From Chamaelirium japonicum (taxonomy: Eukaryota; Streptophyta; Magnoliopsida; Liliales; Melanthiaceae), in NCBI GenBank assembly GCA_947650365.1, contig OX393552.1:51888043-51952042 (forward strand): a DNA stretch of 64,000 nucleotides. The letters run 5' to 3'. A program made the translations under genes and the position numbers. Below are positions 9,898-21,979 of this stretch, piece by piece (within the stretch, counting starts at the first letter, position 1; the number at the start of each line of letters is the position of its first letter). A model generated the notes under the pieces. That model saw only the letters and a program-made list of their open reading frames with translations. It had not been told where the DNA came from and did not search any database.

Positions 9898-12800
9898 CTA
9901 GCGAGGAAAAACGGTTTTGACTCCCATAGCTTTTACATGCTGCTCAAACGCCTTTGTAGGAATCGCCTTTGTAAAGGGATCAGCAATATTGTCTGCAGAC
10001 GCTATTTTGGTCACCGCTACTTGCCCTTCCTTCTAAAACTGCTGAATCAAGTGGAACTTGCGTTCGATATGTTTCCCCTTCTGGTGGTGTCTTGGCTCCT
10101 TGGCCTGTGCTACCGCTCCACTATTGTCACAATAAAGGACAATAGGTGACTGAGCCTCTGGTACGCACCCTAAGTCCAATAAGAACTTTTTGAGCCACAC
10201 CGCCTCTTTTCCAGCCTCGCACGCTGCGACGTACTCAGCTTCAGTGGTGGAGTCTGCGATGCAACCTTGCTTCACACTCCGCCAACTTACTGCTCCTCCT
10301 CCTAACATGAAAACATAACCTGAAGTCGATTTTCTAGATTCCACATCTGACATAAAGTTAGCATCCGTGTATCCAATTGGCGTCTGGTCCTGTGAAGTAT
10401 AGACTAACTCATAATCCCTCGTACGACGAAGGTACTTGAGTATACTCTTTACAGGAGTCCAGTGTGCTGGACCCGGGTTCGACTGAAACCGACCCATCAT
10501 ATCTACTGCAAAACAGATATCTGGCCTCGTGCACTGCATGACATACATTAGACTACCCACTGCTAAAGCATAAGGTATCTTTTGCATTTCTGCCTTCTCC
10601 TCAGGTGTCTTAGGACATTGATCCTTAGACAATTTCAAGCCATATCTGAATGGCAAGAAATCCTTCTTGGAGTCCTGCATGCTGAATCTGGCCAGTATCT
10701 TATCTATATAAGCAACTTGTGAGAGCGAGAGAATCTTGTTCTGGCGATCTCGAGTTACCTTAATCCCCAGAACATAACTCGCCTCACCTAGGTCTTTCAT
10801 GTCGAATTGCGAGGATAACCAAACTTTTACCGTAGATAATGTTCCTACATCATTTCCAATCAGTAGTATATCATCTACATAAAGTATTAAATATACCACT
10901 GTAGTATTATCACTCCTTTTGTACACACAAGGTTCATCCTCATTTTGATCAAATTCGTATGAGCGGATTGTCTGATCAAAACGGATATTCCAACTTCTGG
11001 ATGCTTGTTTCAGTCCATAGATGGACCTCTGAAGTTTGCAAACCAGATCTTCCTGACCTACTGACTCAAAACCTGGAGGCTGCATCATATATATGTCTTC
11101 CTCCAAATCCCCATTGAGGAAAGCTGTCTTGATATCCATCTGCCAGATCTCCTAATCATAGTGGGCTGCGATGGATAAGAGAATTCGAATAGACTTAAGC
11201 ATCGCTACCGGTGAGAAGGTCTCGTCATAATCGATCCCTTCTCGTTGGGTAAAACCCTTGGCAACTAATCTAGCTTTATAAGTCTCAATGGAACCATCGG
11301 GTCCTCTTTTCTTCGTGAACACCCACTTACACCCAATAGGTTTAATATTGGGTGATGGTGCAATAAGTGTCCAGACATTATTTTGGGACATAGATGTAAT
11401 TTCTGCCTCCATGGCTTTTTGCCAAGCAGAACTGTCAGAAGATTTCATCGCCTCATTATAGCTCAAGGAATCATCCTCCTGAATCTCTAGATCGACTAAT
11501 AAAGTCTCTCCATAGTATCTTTCAGGAGCTCTGATTTGTCTCCTACTGTGACGAGGTAATGGTGGTACTGAGCGATTCGTTTCTACAGTCTCTGGTATAC
11601 TAGTTTCAATGTTACCTCTTCCCTCTATGTTACCGGATGTGCTACCTCCACCAGTACCCAGTAGCTCTTTCAGAACTACCTTACTGGTTGGCTTGTGGTC
11701 CATAATATAGTCATGCTCTAGGTAGATGGCATTCGTAGAAACGAGTACCTTCTTATCCTCAGGATCATAGAATATACCACCTTTTGTTTCTTTAGGATAG
11801 CCTATGAACAGACATACCTTAGACTTAGTCTCCATCTTCTTCCTCTTGTCCTTTCGCACATGTACAGGACATCCCCATATTCTGAAATGCTGCAGTGTAG
11901 GCTTTCGCTTTGACCACAGTTCTCTAGGAGTTAGAGGCACTGATTTAGATGGGACATGGTTTAAGATATAAGCTGCTGTTAATAGGGCATATCCCCAAAA
12001 TGTGGCCGGTAAACTAGCATAACTCATCATACTACGGACCATGTCCAACAAGGTCCGATTCCTTCTCTCAGAAACTCCATTCTGTTGTGGTGTACCTAGA
12101 GCAGTCAACTGGGATACAATCTCACTATCTCTAAGATACCCAAGGAACTCATCCGATAGGTACTCACCTCCTCGATCAGATCGAAGGGCTTTCACATATC
12201 TACCAGTCTGCTTTTCAACTTCGGCTCTAAATTCTTTGAACTTGTCAAAGGACTCAGACTTTCGATGCATTAGGTAGATATAGCCATATCTTGAGTAATC
12301 ATCAGTAAACGTGATGAAGTACTCATGGCCTCCTATCGCCTGGACGCTCATGGGTCCACATACATCAGAATGAACTAACTCTAATATCTATGTGGCCCTA
12401 TTCCCTTTGGCTTTAAAAGCCCTCTTGGTCATTTTACCCTCCAAACAAGACTCACAAGTTGGAAGGATCTCCGAGGGATCTGTTTCCAGAAGCCCGGCCT
12501 TGACCAACCTATGAATTCTATCTGAGGCAATATGCCCAAGTCTTAGATGCCACAATAGAGTTAGATTTTCTGAAGGTTTCTTACGTTTAGATGAGTTAAT
12601 ATTCAAAGCTGTTATGTTTTCTTTCTCTAATTTATGACTTAGAATATAGAGACTGTTCTGAACTATTCCTTTAATAATAAAGGTTCCATTCATTCTAATA
12701 GACACACCAGATGTATCAAAAAGAACTGAATAACCATCATTCACCATAGAAAAAACAGAAATTAGATTACGTCTCAAAGACGGTACATATAATACGTCTC

Positions 12801-13095
12801 TTAAAATCAAAGTCTTTTCATTAGAAAAAGATAAATAAACATCTCCAACTGCTTCTGCGATTGCAACAGCATCAGTCCCCATGCTCAGGACCACTTCCTC
12901 ATCAAGTACCCTTCTGCTTACTTGGAACCCTTGTAAAGAGTTACAGGCATGGTCAGTGGAACCAGAATCCACAATCCAAGATGCAAAAGAACTGCTACTT
13001 GAAAGAAGTGACTCAACTACAAGTAGCTGAGAATTACCTGTCCCAGCACCCTGAGGCTTTGTGCAGTCCTTTTTCCAATGGCCCTTTTCCGCCAC
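9898..13095 (-). pseudogene. copia pol (protease, integrase, RT, RNase H), broken
   Basis: One continuous phase, read 13095 to 9898, with in-frame stops at 12388-12390, 11152-11154 and 10033-10035. Domain order: the second half of the gag zinc knuckle; aspartic protease ('WIVDSGSTDHAC'); the integrase zinc-binding part ('HLRLGH', 'CESC') before the first stop; the integrase core after it ('FTDDYSRYGYIYL', 'LRSDRGGEYLS', 'NGVSERRNRTLLD'); the RT start ('NNVWTL', 'YKARLVAKGFTQ') up to the second stop; RT with the catalytic 'YVDD' and 'MDIKTAFLNG'; RNase H ('GYTDANF', 'STTEAEY', 'YCDNSGA'). After the third stop the same phase continues through 'ADPFTKA' to a natural stop at 9898-9900. Each nonsense codon interrupts an otherwise well-kept domain, so these are late point mutations. 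Confidence 0.92.
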
Positions 13096-13909
13096 ATCTG
13101 AAGCACTTCGTGCTTGGTGACTTCATCTCTCTTGACTTAGAGGTCCCCACATGGCTCTGCAGAGGCCCTGCCTTTAGCTTCTTGTTCTTAGGCTTCTTGT
13201 TCTTAGGCTTCTTGCTCATAGACTTCTTAGCCTTCAGAGCAGCCCTGCGCTTAGCACTTAATGTCTCACCTTTAACCTTGAACCCGTCTTCTGCTGCTTG
13301 GAGAGCTCCAAGAAGCTCTGCATTTGTCATCTCTAACTTGTTAAGGTTGAAGTTAGTGACAAAGCCTTCAAAGGCTCCAGACAAAGACGCAAGGAAGATA
13401 TCAGTCATAACCTCGTTATCCAGCACAATGTTCATGGTAGCCAGTTCGTTCTGGAACCCTAGCATTTTCAGCATGTGTTTCCGGACAGGCGTCCCTTCGG
13501 ACATCTTAGTGCTAACGAGCTTTTTCATTGTGAGGTAGCGCATTACGCGGCTATGCCCCTCAAACATTTCTTTGAGGTATAGCATCATATCAGAAGCATC
13601 AGGCATTTCTTCGGCTTGCTTCTGTAGAGTTGTCTGCAAGGAAGGTATGATATAGCACTTGCACATCTCATTAGAATCTCGCCAGTCGGAGAAAGCCTTG
13701 GTCTTTGCCTCAGTGGCATCTGGACCAGGTAGGTTCGGTTCCTGAGTGGTTAGCGCCATGATGTGTTTACCGATCCTAAGAACAAGCATGAGGTTGCGTT
13801 TCCAGTCCTCATAGTTAGGACCCGTAAGCTTGTTATCATTTAGGATGGCAGATAAGGGGTCTAGTTTGGTCAGCTGAAAAATAAATGGGAGTATATTAGA
13901 ATGCTTCAT
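13034..13909 (-). pseudogene. copia gag, frameshifted in its zinc knuckle
   Basis: A 291-residue frame with the copia gag body ('KLTGPNYEDWKRNL', 'MLYLKEMFEGHSR', 'LMVLR'-like helices), a lysine-rich linker with 'KKPKNKK' repeats near residues 235-250, and the start of a CCHC knuckle ('CFRCGGKG'). A single-base change shifts the phase there. The second half of the knuckle ('GHWKKDC') lies in the frame starting at 13095, which overlaps by ~60 bases. In an intact relative gag and pol are one frame. The Met at 13909 may not be the original start. Confidence 0.88.
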
Positions 13910-15625
13910 AAACTCATTTTATGGTATTTTTTAAAATGAGTCAAATTATATCCAAATGTCAACGCTACCCTCAAAGCGGAGACATATCTATGGATCAATT
14001 TTACCATGTATATGAGATCTCGAATTCGGATACACCCGCCCGAGGGGGCAGTGTGCAGCATTCTCTGCTCACAGCAGGTCTCTCGGACCCAATCCAAATC
14101 TGCCACAGACGGGCTATAATGGACCATGGTTTTCTTTTGGCCAGCCCCCCGTGATCTCCATGCGACGCAACGGGTAGCCTCACGGGTGCTCTGGATGCTT
14201 ACCCACAAGCCTAGACAATCATAACACGGGAGTTCATGCGGCCCCCGCGAAGGCGGGAAAAGCCCTTCTCTCCTGGCATTGTGACCACCATATCCCGAAG
14301 GAGACTGCTAAGCCTCCGGTATGACAGAAAATAACTCTCACCCGAGGGGGATGTTGAGCCATACCCTATCACCCGAAAATTCAACAGTTGGCCGTGGAGG
14401 CCAGGGGTACTCACACTGAGTCCTCTTACACATCCCTTAATTATTGTGAGGGTTATTTCAATGCAAGTATTTTAGATCCTAGATTGCGACAACCTAGACC
14501 TAGACCCTGGTCATACCGTCCTCCCACTAGAGTTAAGATCTCTTATGAAGTATAGATAGACTTGGAGAGGACCATAGTCCCTATCCCGTGGATACTCAGT
14601 TGTCACCTTTCTCCCGAGAATCACATTACGTACTTTCCAACCCTTCGATACTAAATAAAATGATCATTACCCTTTGTGCTCTAAAGCCTAGCCTATGGTC
14701 TAGACATACAAGGAAAGGTCACCCATTAGTATGACTCTTCGTATGTAACTTGATGTTTGATGTCATAGATGATCACCACATCACTATTGGTTTCGATGTC
14801 AAACCAATTAGGGACATCCGACAACCTCCGTCGGATCTCGACCTAATGGTGGCATAACCGAGTGTTATGGGATCCAACTATCATCAAACACCAATTAAAT
14901 TACGGGTGTCATTAAATGGAGATCTAACCTAATGGTCGCAGGGACCAAGTGGGGAAAAGGCATCCCACACACAGTGGGGAAAGGGCATCCCACAATCTAA
15001 TACCTACAGCATTAGAATATAAAATTTCACCGGGGTCTTAGAAAATATCCAACTACCATTAAACATAAACATCCATTGATATCAAGTTTAGGGTCCGACC
15101 CCTGAACCTGACTAGCAATGCTCTGATGATCCCGTTCATGGCATCTTTCGGATATCTCTTCCTTTGGCCCATCACATCCGGTCTTCCGGTAATGGATTTT
15201 TTCATCTGATCTTGTCCTCCAAATCTTCAGCCTGTAATTGAAAAATCTAGTATGCTCCGAGCAATCGCTCGTTCATACACATTTTCCTAGGATAAAGAAT
15301 AATGAAGTACAATAATAGAAATAATTGGCCGGGACAAACCAAGCCGTGGAACAACCTCCACGTACTTGTCCCATTAGGCCTTACAACCATCCATCACAGA
15401 AAGAATAAAAAAAATAACAATGCAATCATATTTTTCGGGGTCCGACCCCCAAAACCAAACAATCACAATTATTATTTTCTAGTGGCGCCCTGCAGGAAAA
15501 CATAGCATGCAACACATATGCATATATGATCTAGCGCATGCAAACCTCAGTGAATGCATTCATTCATCAAATACGCATTTGATTCGATTCATAGAAAAAA
15601 ATTTCGTGAATCGCACACCGAAAAT
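13910..15625 (-). other. copia untranslated leader
   Basis: About 1.7 kb between PBS and gag with no recognised protein. The 100-residue frame 13906-14208 and others at 14001-14414 and 15302-15505 have no domain and overlap on both strands. The region lies between two elements of the same transposon, so host genes are not expected. Confidence 0.7.
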
Positions 15626-15638
15626 GACTCTAATACCA
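15626..15638 (-). other. primer binding site (initiator-Met tRNA type)
   Basis: On the minus strand this reads TGGTATTAGAGTC, two bases after the 5' LTR end. It differs from the common TGGTATCAGAGC by a C-to-T change. The same variant is seen at 18245. Confidence 0.9.
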
Positions 15639-15640
15639 TT

Positions 15641-16914
15641 TGTTGGAAACAAATCAGAGACGCAACGGAAGCCGGACTCGATCTTAGGATCGATACGGTG
15701 TGTGATACATTTTTAAAATTTTCTTAAAAAACAATCATATGCGCAAGATTAAAATGAAATGCAAACGAACCCCTATGGTCATCTATCGAAACACACCATA
15801 AATGTTATGCATGCAATTCAATAGATCTAGGGTTTTGTTTATTATACCTCCGTGCGGGATTTAGCACTGCGATGTTAATCTTCTAAGTTGATGATGACGG
15901 AAGTATCCACGTGCGTGGGAGAAGCCTCGTTCTTCTTCGAGTACACCCGATCTCGCGAATCGACCCGAATCCTTGCACTCCAATCTCTGAGTGCTTCGGA
16001 GTGCAAGCTTTCTCTTCTTCTTTATCACACACACTCTATGAGGAGAAGAAGATGAGATGAAGATGATTTTCTCTTCACAACTTAGGTCAAAACCAAAGAG
16101 TGAGAGAGATGAGTGCCCAAGAGAGAGACCGTATGACTAGGTTCCTTCCAGGTTGAGAGCACCGTCAGACTCAAGTGACCATATGACTAGGTTCCTTCCA
16201 GGTTGATTAACACATCGTCAGACTCAAGTGACCATATGACTAGGTTCCTTCCAGGTTGATTAACACATCGTACCTCCGATCATTTTGGCCAAACAACCGG
16301 ATTCGGTCTAACAGCTCAACTGTTAACCACCAGGCCTGGTTTTAGTACGGTGTATGTCAGACCAAGGAACGCACCTCCCAATGGGGATGTGAATAGCCTG
16401 CAGGAGTGGCATGCCGATGCAACGCTAGCCCGGCAACCCAGCGCACCGTGGTTTTGGATCGTGGTTAGATCCCTCACACGTTGGTGAACCAAAGTTACCC
16501 AAACTGGTTAGTCCACCGGTCATGGTTCCTCAGGGTTTAGGACTTATTACCCTAAGCAAAAACACGGCTATATGCACCGGTGTCTGCTCACCGATCTGTG
16601 CACCGTGTTGGTTCTGTTCAGCCACAGACACTGTGCTTGGCAATGACCATGGTGGAAAAACCCATGCTCTGTCATTCCAACAGCTTAACCTGATAGGGCG
16701 ACCAACCCTAATCAGAACTGCGAACAATTTAGGCTAATAGTATTAATCAACTGAGTCTCCCACTCAGATGAACCACTATACAACCATGACTCTTTTCAGT
16801 TCAGTATATAGAACACGTATAATACGCACCAATTAAGCTATTCTAATATAAATATCAACTCATTTATTAATCAACCATGGTTTTTACAAGCCCTAGACCA
16901 TATCTTACTCAACA
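15641..16914 (-). repeat. copia 5' LTR (short, rearranged)
   Basis: A 1274-bp LTR. It matches the partner through about 16128, then jumps across ~1050 bases. At 16129-16270 it carries three partly overlapping copies of 'gaccatatgactaggttcc', present once in the partner (9198 onward). The remainder matches again to the CA end. The frames at 16522-16737 are LTR shadows. Confidence 0.9.
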
Positions 16915-16919
16915 TTACC

Positions 16920-17505
16920 TTTATAGGGTGAGTGTATTGGATGGCTCCCAACAACCACTGGACCTCAGCAATTTAAAAAATATCTGAACGAACAAACATA
17001 GGCTCCTTCCAACCAATGATCAAAACTAATGATCGTTGAGTTTTGAAAAACATGAAGAAAAAAAAAATTCTTATTGGTTTAGTTATTTGGTAATTTGGAG
17101 ATATGACAAGAAAGGCATTTGGTCTTTCCAAGAAATAGAAAACAATCATATAGAGTCACTTGAAGTTGTTTCCAAAAAATGAAATTCTATTTTTTCACAA
17201 GACACATATGACTCTCTAGAATAGGGAGTTGCGCTAGGAGTCTCTGGAGATGCTCTTACCCAAGTTAAGACAGTGACGTGACAGTTGTTTTTGCTGCCCA
17301 CATCCAAGGAGAATTATGTGGAGCAGGAGACAAAGGACGCGTGATAGTAGGATAACCATCCTAATATCCTATTTGTCTTGTTCATAAAGAGTTGGGCCAT
17401 ACGGTATTGGCCTAACAAACTTCGAGTCGCACTATATTTTTGGGCCAACGATCATGATGTCAGGGCCCACCATGTAGAGTCCAAACGACAATGGCCGAGA
17501 AGAGC
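16920..17505. other. intergenic; MITE-like end
   Basis: This continues the sequence into which the copia element inserted. At 17238-17258 'gtctctggagatgctctta' is the inverted form of the plant MITE end 'agagcatctcc' seen near 1689. The left end may lie beyond the copia insertion; I could not fix it. No gene is seen. Confidence 0.4.
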
Positions 17506-17513
17506 ATCCTGGC

Positions 17514-17989
17514 TAGGGGTGGCAATGGGTCGAGTCGGGTCGGGTTGGGTTGAGACATAGGTATAAGAGCAAAACACCTAACCCGAATCCGACCCGTTTA
17601 ATAAACGGGTCAAAAACTTAAACCCAAATCCGACCCGTCTAATAAATGGGTTGACCCGACCCGACCCGTTAAACCCGTTTACTAAATAGGTCGGTTCTTG
17701 TCGGGTCGGGTTGGGTCAACATAACCCATGAAAACCTATCGGGTTGGATCAAGATGGGTCGGATTGGGCCGGGTTGGGTCAAGTTGGTTCGGGTTGGCTC
17801 GGGTCGGATTGGGTTGACACGACCCATTTGGTAAACGGGTCAAGTCGGGTCAATCGGGTTATAAGTACAAACCCAAACCCGACCCATTAAATAAACGGGT
17901 CAGTCGGGTCAACCCGTTTATGACCCGAACCCGTTTAGGCAAAACCCAAGCCCGCTAACTTCGGGTCGGGTCAAGGATTGCCACCCCTA
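17514..17989. mobile_element. hAT MITE, 'GGGTCGGGT' family, copy 1
   Basis: The ends are 'taggggtggcaat' and 'attgccacccct a'. Flanking octamers are 'atcctggc' (17506-17513) and 'atcctggt' (17990-17997), 7 of 8 equal. The 476-bp body is made of permutations of 'cgggtcgggt', 'acccgaccc' and 'gtttaataaacgggtc', partly self-complementary. Two more full copies are at 36033 and 62353, with a remnant near 42200. There is no coding capacity; an autonomous hAT partner elsewhere is assumed. A run of 'caaaaaa' repeats follows at 18000-18036. Confidence 0.88.
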
Positions 17990-18244
17990 ATCCTGGTAGA
18001 AAAACAAAAAACAAAAAACAAAAAACAAAAAACAAAAGCATCTGAATTCATTAGCCCAAGGGTCCAGGCTTGGGTTGATCGAGTGAACACAATGATGTTT
18101 GAGCTGTTATATGATCATTTGCTTTGTCAACAGCTGTTAGTCTTGCATCGATAATGGGAGCGGAGATCATTGTCTTCGTATACCCTGATATTTTTTTCTC
18201 GCACCATAAGATTGGCATTTTGGAACAATCTGGATGTCGTCACA

Positions 18245-20227
18245 TGGTATTAGAGTCTAAGATGACTTCTCCCAACCTGTAGTACGTTCTCTTCCTATAG
18301 TTTGATTCATGTTTGGCATCTTTCCTTTGATTCACATCTTCTGAGAATTCATGCCAATCACTTCGGCTATGAATTCACAACATTCTTGCACTCCGGTAGC
18401 CGTGATTCGACATCTTGATGTGGCGGATATCCTTTCTAATCTTCAGGGCACACCTTCATTGTCGACTGTGCCTCCCCATCTAACAATCCGGCACTCCGCG
18501 GCAGCCCACCGATCAAGTGCCACCATCCTCGATTTCAAGGGGGGTTCACTTCTATTGTTCGTCCTCCCCCAGATTGACCTCAACGACTCGAGTAGCAAGT
18601 ATAACAACTTCAACTTCAGTGAGTTGAATAGCTTCTTTTGCAGCAGTCAACCTTCAATCCTTTGGCTCTTCGCCCTCTCTGTCTCTCCGGGCACTGTTGC
18701 CCCTTGGATCATGGATTCCAGAGCCTCTCACCACACTACACACAATGTTTCTGTGATCTTCGCCTGTCAGCCTAACCGCACGTACCTTTGATCCAGACTG
18801 TTGATGGTTCTCTTCTTGCCATCAAGAAATCTGAGTCCATCACTACTGTCTCGGAACCTACATGACGTCTCTCTTTTCCCTTTGTGCTTAATAATACTCC
18901 TCTGCTTCGCATGAATCATGATTTTATTAGCACTTATGTGGTTCTGCATACAGAGTTACCTTTAAATCCTCTTCTTGTGTTGTTGAAAGTCCTCGTACTG
19001 GTCGGAAGGTTGGTTCGGGTCACAGTATAGGTAGGTTGTACAACCTTGAGCACCTTCACCTTCCTACTCCCACTCAGCATGTTTGTCATCTTCACAGAGC
19101 CATCTACGAGCTCAAACAGACTCCTCCAGCCAGGTTTGCACGCTTCCATCGCACAGTTATAGAGGTTGGTTTCGCATAGAGCTCTTAAAATCACTCTCTA
19201 TTTGTGTAGTCCTTGTTGCAGGGTTGGGCTATCCTTTTCTTCAACGTGGATGATACGATCTTTACAGATGACGACTCAAATGCCATAGCATCGCTTTAGC
19301 AGCAACTCTGGAGCCAGATTTAGATGAAGGATCTTGATCGGTTGCGTTACTTTCTTGGCCTTGAGATTACTCAGTACGAGTGAGGAATTCTGCTCTCCTA
19401 GCAGAAGTATATCGCGAACATCCTCAGTCAAGTTGCTCTTTTTGATGATTGCACCGCTGACACTCCACTTGAGCTTCATGTGAAGCTCTATCCTACAGAT
19501 GAGGGCCTATTTTGGATCTAAATCAATACAGAGAGATTATTGGTCAGTTTGTCTAACTCTGCATCACCAGGCTTGATATTGCTCACGAAGTCAGCATCGT
19601 CAGTAAGTTTGCCGAGGCCCCTCGCTCTACTCACTTCAGTGCCCTCCTACAGATTCTTTGATACCTTCGAAGCATAGCTGCTCGGTCACTCTTTCTGTCA
19701 TCGACCTTAATTGTCTTCGGTCCTACGTGCTCACTCTGATGCTGATTGGAATGGAGATTTGACTACACGCCGCTCGACCACTTGCTACTTATGTTTCTTG
19801 GAGAGTCTCTCATCTCATGGCATAGTAAAAAGTAGAAGGTTGTTTATCTCTCAAGCGCCGATATAGAGTTCAAGGCCATCACCATCACGACCACCACCAC
19901 CACCAAGGAGTTCATTCACTTGTGGCGTCTCATTGGAGATCAAGGAATAGAGATTTATGAACCTGCAGCTCTTTATTGCGATAACTAGAGTGCTATACAG
20001 ATTGTTGGCAACCCAATTTTTCATGAGAGGAGAAACACATTAAGATCGACCGCTACTTCTCCCGAGAGCCATATAAACATGGAACTATCTCTCTCCCTTA
20101 TGTTTCCTCTTCAAAGTAAATTGCTAACTTCTTTACGAAGACACACTCATCTCCTCGGATCCAGTTTTTCGTTAGCAAACGCTCGGTGTTTGATCCACCG
20201 TGAGTTTGGAGAAGGGGGGGGGGGGGG
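18245..20227 (+). pseudogene. decayed Ty1/copia element (plus strand)
   Basis: The body runs from a Met-tRNA-type PBS (tggtattagagtc, 18245-18257) to a purine/G tract (20206-20227) that would be the PPT. The 146-residue frame 18351-18791 ends in a decayed protease site ('WIMDSRASHHTTH', DSR for DSG). The RT block is recognisable near 19240-19370 in broken phases ('NVDD'-like, then 'MKDLDRLRYFLGLEI'). RNase H remnants lie near 19730-20000 ('SDADWNGD', 'LATQFFMRGE'). Gag, integrase and most of RT are missing, with many stops. No LTR pair was found, though 'tgctattttt' at 20228 may open a 3' LTR. Confidence 0.75.
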
Positions 20228-21975
20228 TGCTATTTTTTTATATGAGCCTCACATGAGGACACACGTACTCTATATATATTGGCCCATTGGACCTAATGAG
20301 CGATGGTTTATTTTCTCTAGTAGTTCGGAATCGATATACAGTCAACTTTCGTGCGAAGTCTGGACTATGCATCCTCAAAATATTGCCAAATTGTTGGGGT
20401 GTCCATCCCCATGTCGGTTGAGATGATGGTAGACCCGGGCTCGGTGTCACATCAAGTCTTGGTTTGGCTTTGTAACTGTCCACTGCATCATGTACCTGTG
20501 CAACAACATCATGTATAGAAATTTGAGATTTTTCGGGCACAGTGGAGTCTCTGTTATATTGTACGCGAAAGCCCAATAAACCAATGCAAACGATATGGAT
20601 TCGATGCAAGAACAGTACTAGAAAGAATCAACAAGCAATCAAGCGTGGAAAGAAGATAAAGAAAGTAAACCATAAAGGAGATACATAGGTTTTAGGTGGT
20701 TCCGCCTTGGCATACATCCGTCATCGGCAGCACGGAGAGTTCCAATATCAATTAAAGAGTGTACAAAGTAGGGTTCTTTAAACCCTCAAGCAAACGCCCA
20801 AACGCCCAACTAAACTATGGCTCTCTCAAAGATCCTCTCCTAAAGAATGTCAATGTTCATCTCAAAGTTCCTCTACAAGAAACCCAAGACATTTCCCTTT
20901 ATATATTAGGGAAAAGTCTAATCCAAGTTTCACACAAAACCCAAACCCATCGGCCAAACGAATCGATGAAAGATTGATCCACCCATGGGGGAAGATCGAT
21001 CTTCTATCTATCTTACAATATGATTTACTATCCGGTGTAACGGTCAGATTTTTTTTGGCCTAAGTATACTTGAGATATCTGTATTTTAGCCCCTTCATGT
21101 TCCTCGATTAAATCTGAAAGTCCGATCACAAAGAAAATAGCAACAATGTGTCCGCCTCGGCAATATCTTTCCAACAGATCCGATCGTGTTGATTCCGAGT
21201 TCGGAATCCCAATTTATGACCATTTGTATAATGCGATGTAGATCCGATAATCGATTTCTGATGTAGGTATGTACCGTGAAACGTGCCACACTCAATGACG
21301 TCATACCATGCATGTGCGTGTGAATTGACCATCGACCCATGTGTGCGCCTAGTTGGCATGTGCGAATCCAGATCGTGGGTGTCGTGTGACGTCCATCAGC
21401 ATGCACGAGCCCTTATCGTCGGTAACCGTGCAGAGGTTATGGAATTAAATAATAAATAATATACAATGAAATGAAAATAGAAAATGCATCCACCGTCGGA
21501 TGCTAGGAAAATATAATGGACGGTGGAGATGGGATAAATCCTAATGGGCTCTACCAAATGGTGCTACCACCGCTAGGAGCAAAGAAGAATAAACTAAACA
21601 TAAAATACTTTTCTTTATCAAAAAAAAAAATGACAGTAAAACTCACACCCAAGATATTCAGCGACCGACGAAAATTCGGGGTGTGACATCCAGAGTCAAA
21701 AAGATCAATCTTCCATCCATGAAAAATCTATCTTACCTATAGTAATGCATGGGGCTACTTCAAACCGAGGCAATATTTTCAAAAATCTCTACCTTGGTGA
21801 GAATTACCAGCCAACACCGTAGTGCTCCAAATGAACTCGCTTTCCAAAAATAACCATGCTACTACCCAAAGTGTCTAGTCGGCACCTCCATAATGATGCC
21901 CGTGATCAGCTGTCCAATGGTGCCCTATCGGCACCTATAACGCTTCGATATTTTACAGATTTAGATAACCTGTAT
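20228..21975. other. non-coding; retroelement debris
   Basis: No gene is supported. Frames at 20079-20609 and 21095-21406 are short and unrelated to known domains. 20650-20720 contains 'gttttaggtggttccgcc', similar to LTR sequence common in plants. 21860-21960 ('tgcccg...tcggcacc') resembles 23380-23440, so both are probably pieces of one repeat family. Confidence 0.45.
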
Positions 21976-21979
21976 AATA

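Larger units (their letters stand above)
7669..16914 (-). mobile_element. complete Ty1/copia retrotransposon, minus strand
   Basis: A 9246-bp element flanked by the target duplication 'ttacc' (7664-7668; 16915-16919). Order on the minus strand: 5' LTR (16914-15641), Met-tRNA PBS, a 1.7-kb untranslated leader, gag, protease, integrase, reverse transcriptase, RNase H (the copia order), PPT, 3' LTR (9883-7669). The matched parts of the two LTRs differ by only a few bases in the first ~480, so the insertion is fairly recent. The coding region is inactivated by one frameshift and three in-frame stops. The long LTR and leader recall the Angela/Tork side of copia, but the lineage is a guess. Confidence 0.95.

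Noticed and set aside
10033-10149. Plus-strand frame 9784-10149 as a gene
   Set aside because: It is antisense to the copia RNase H region and LTR.
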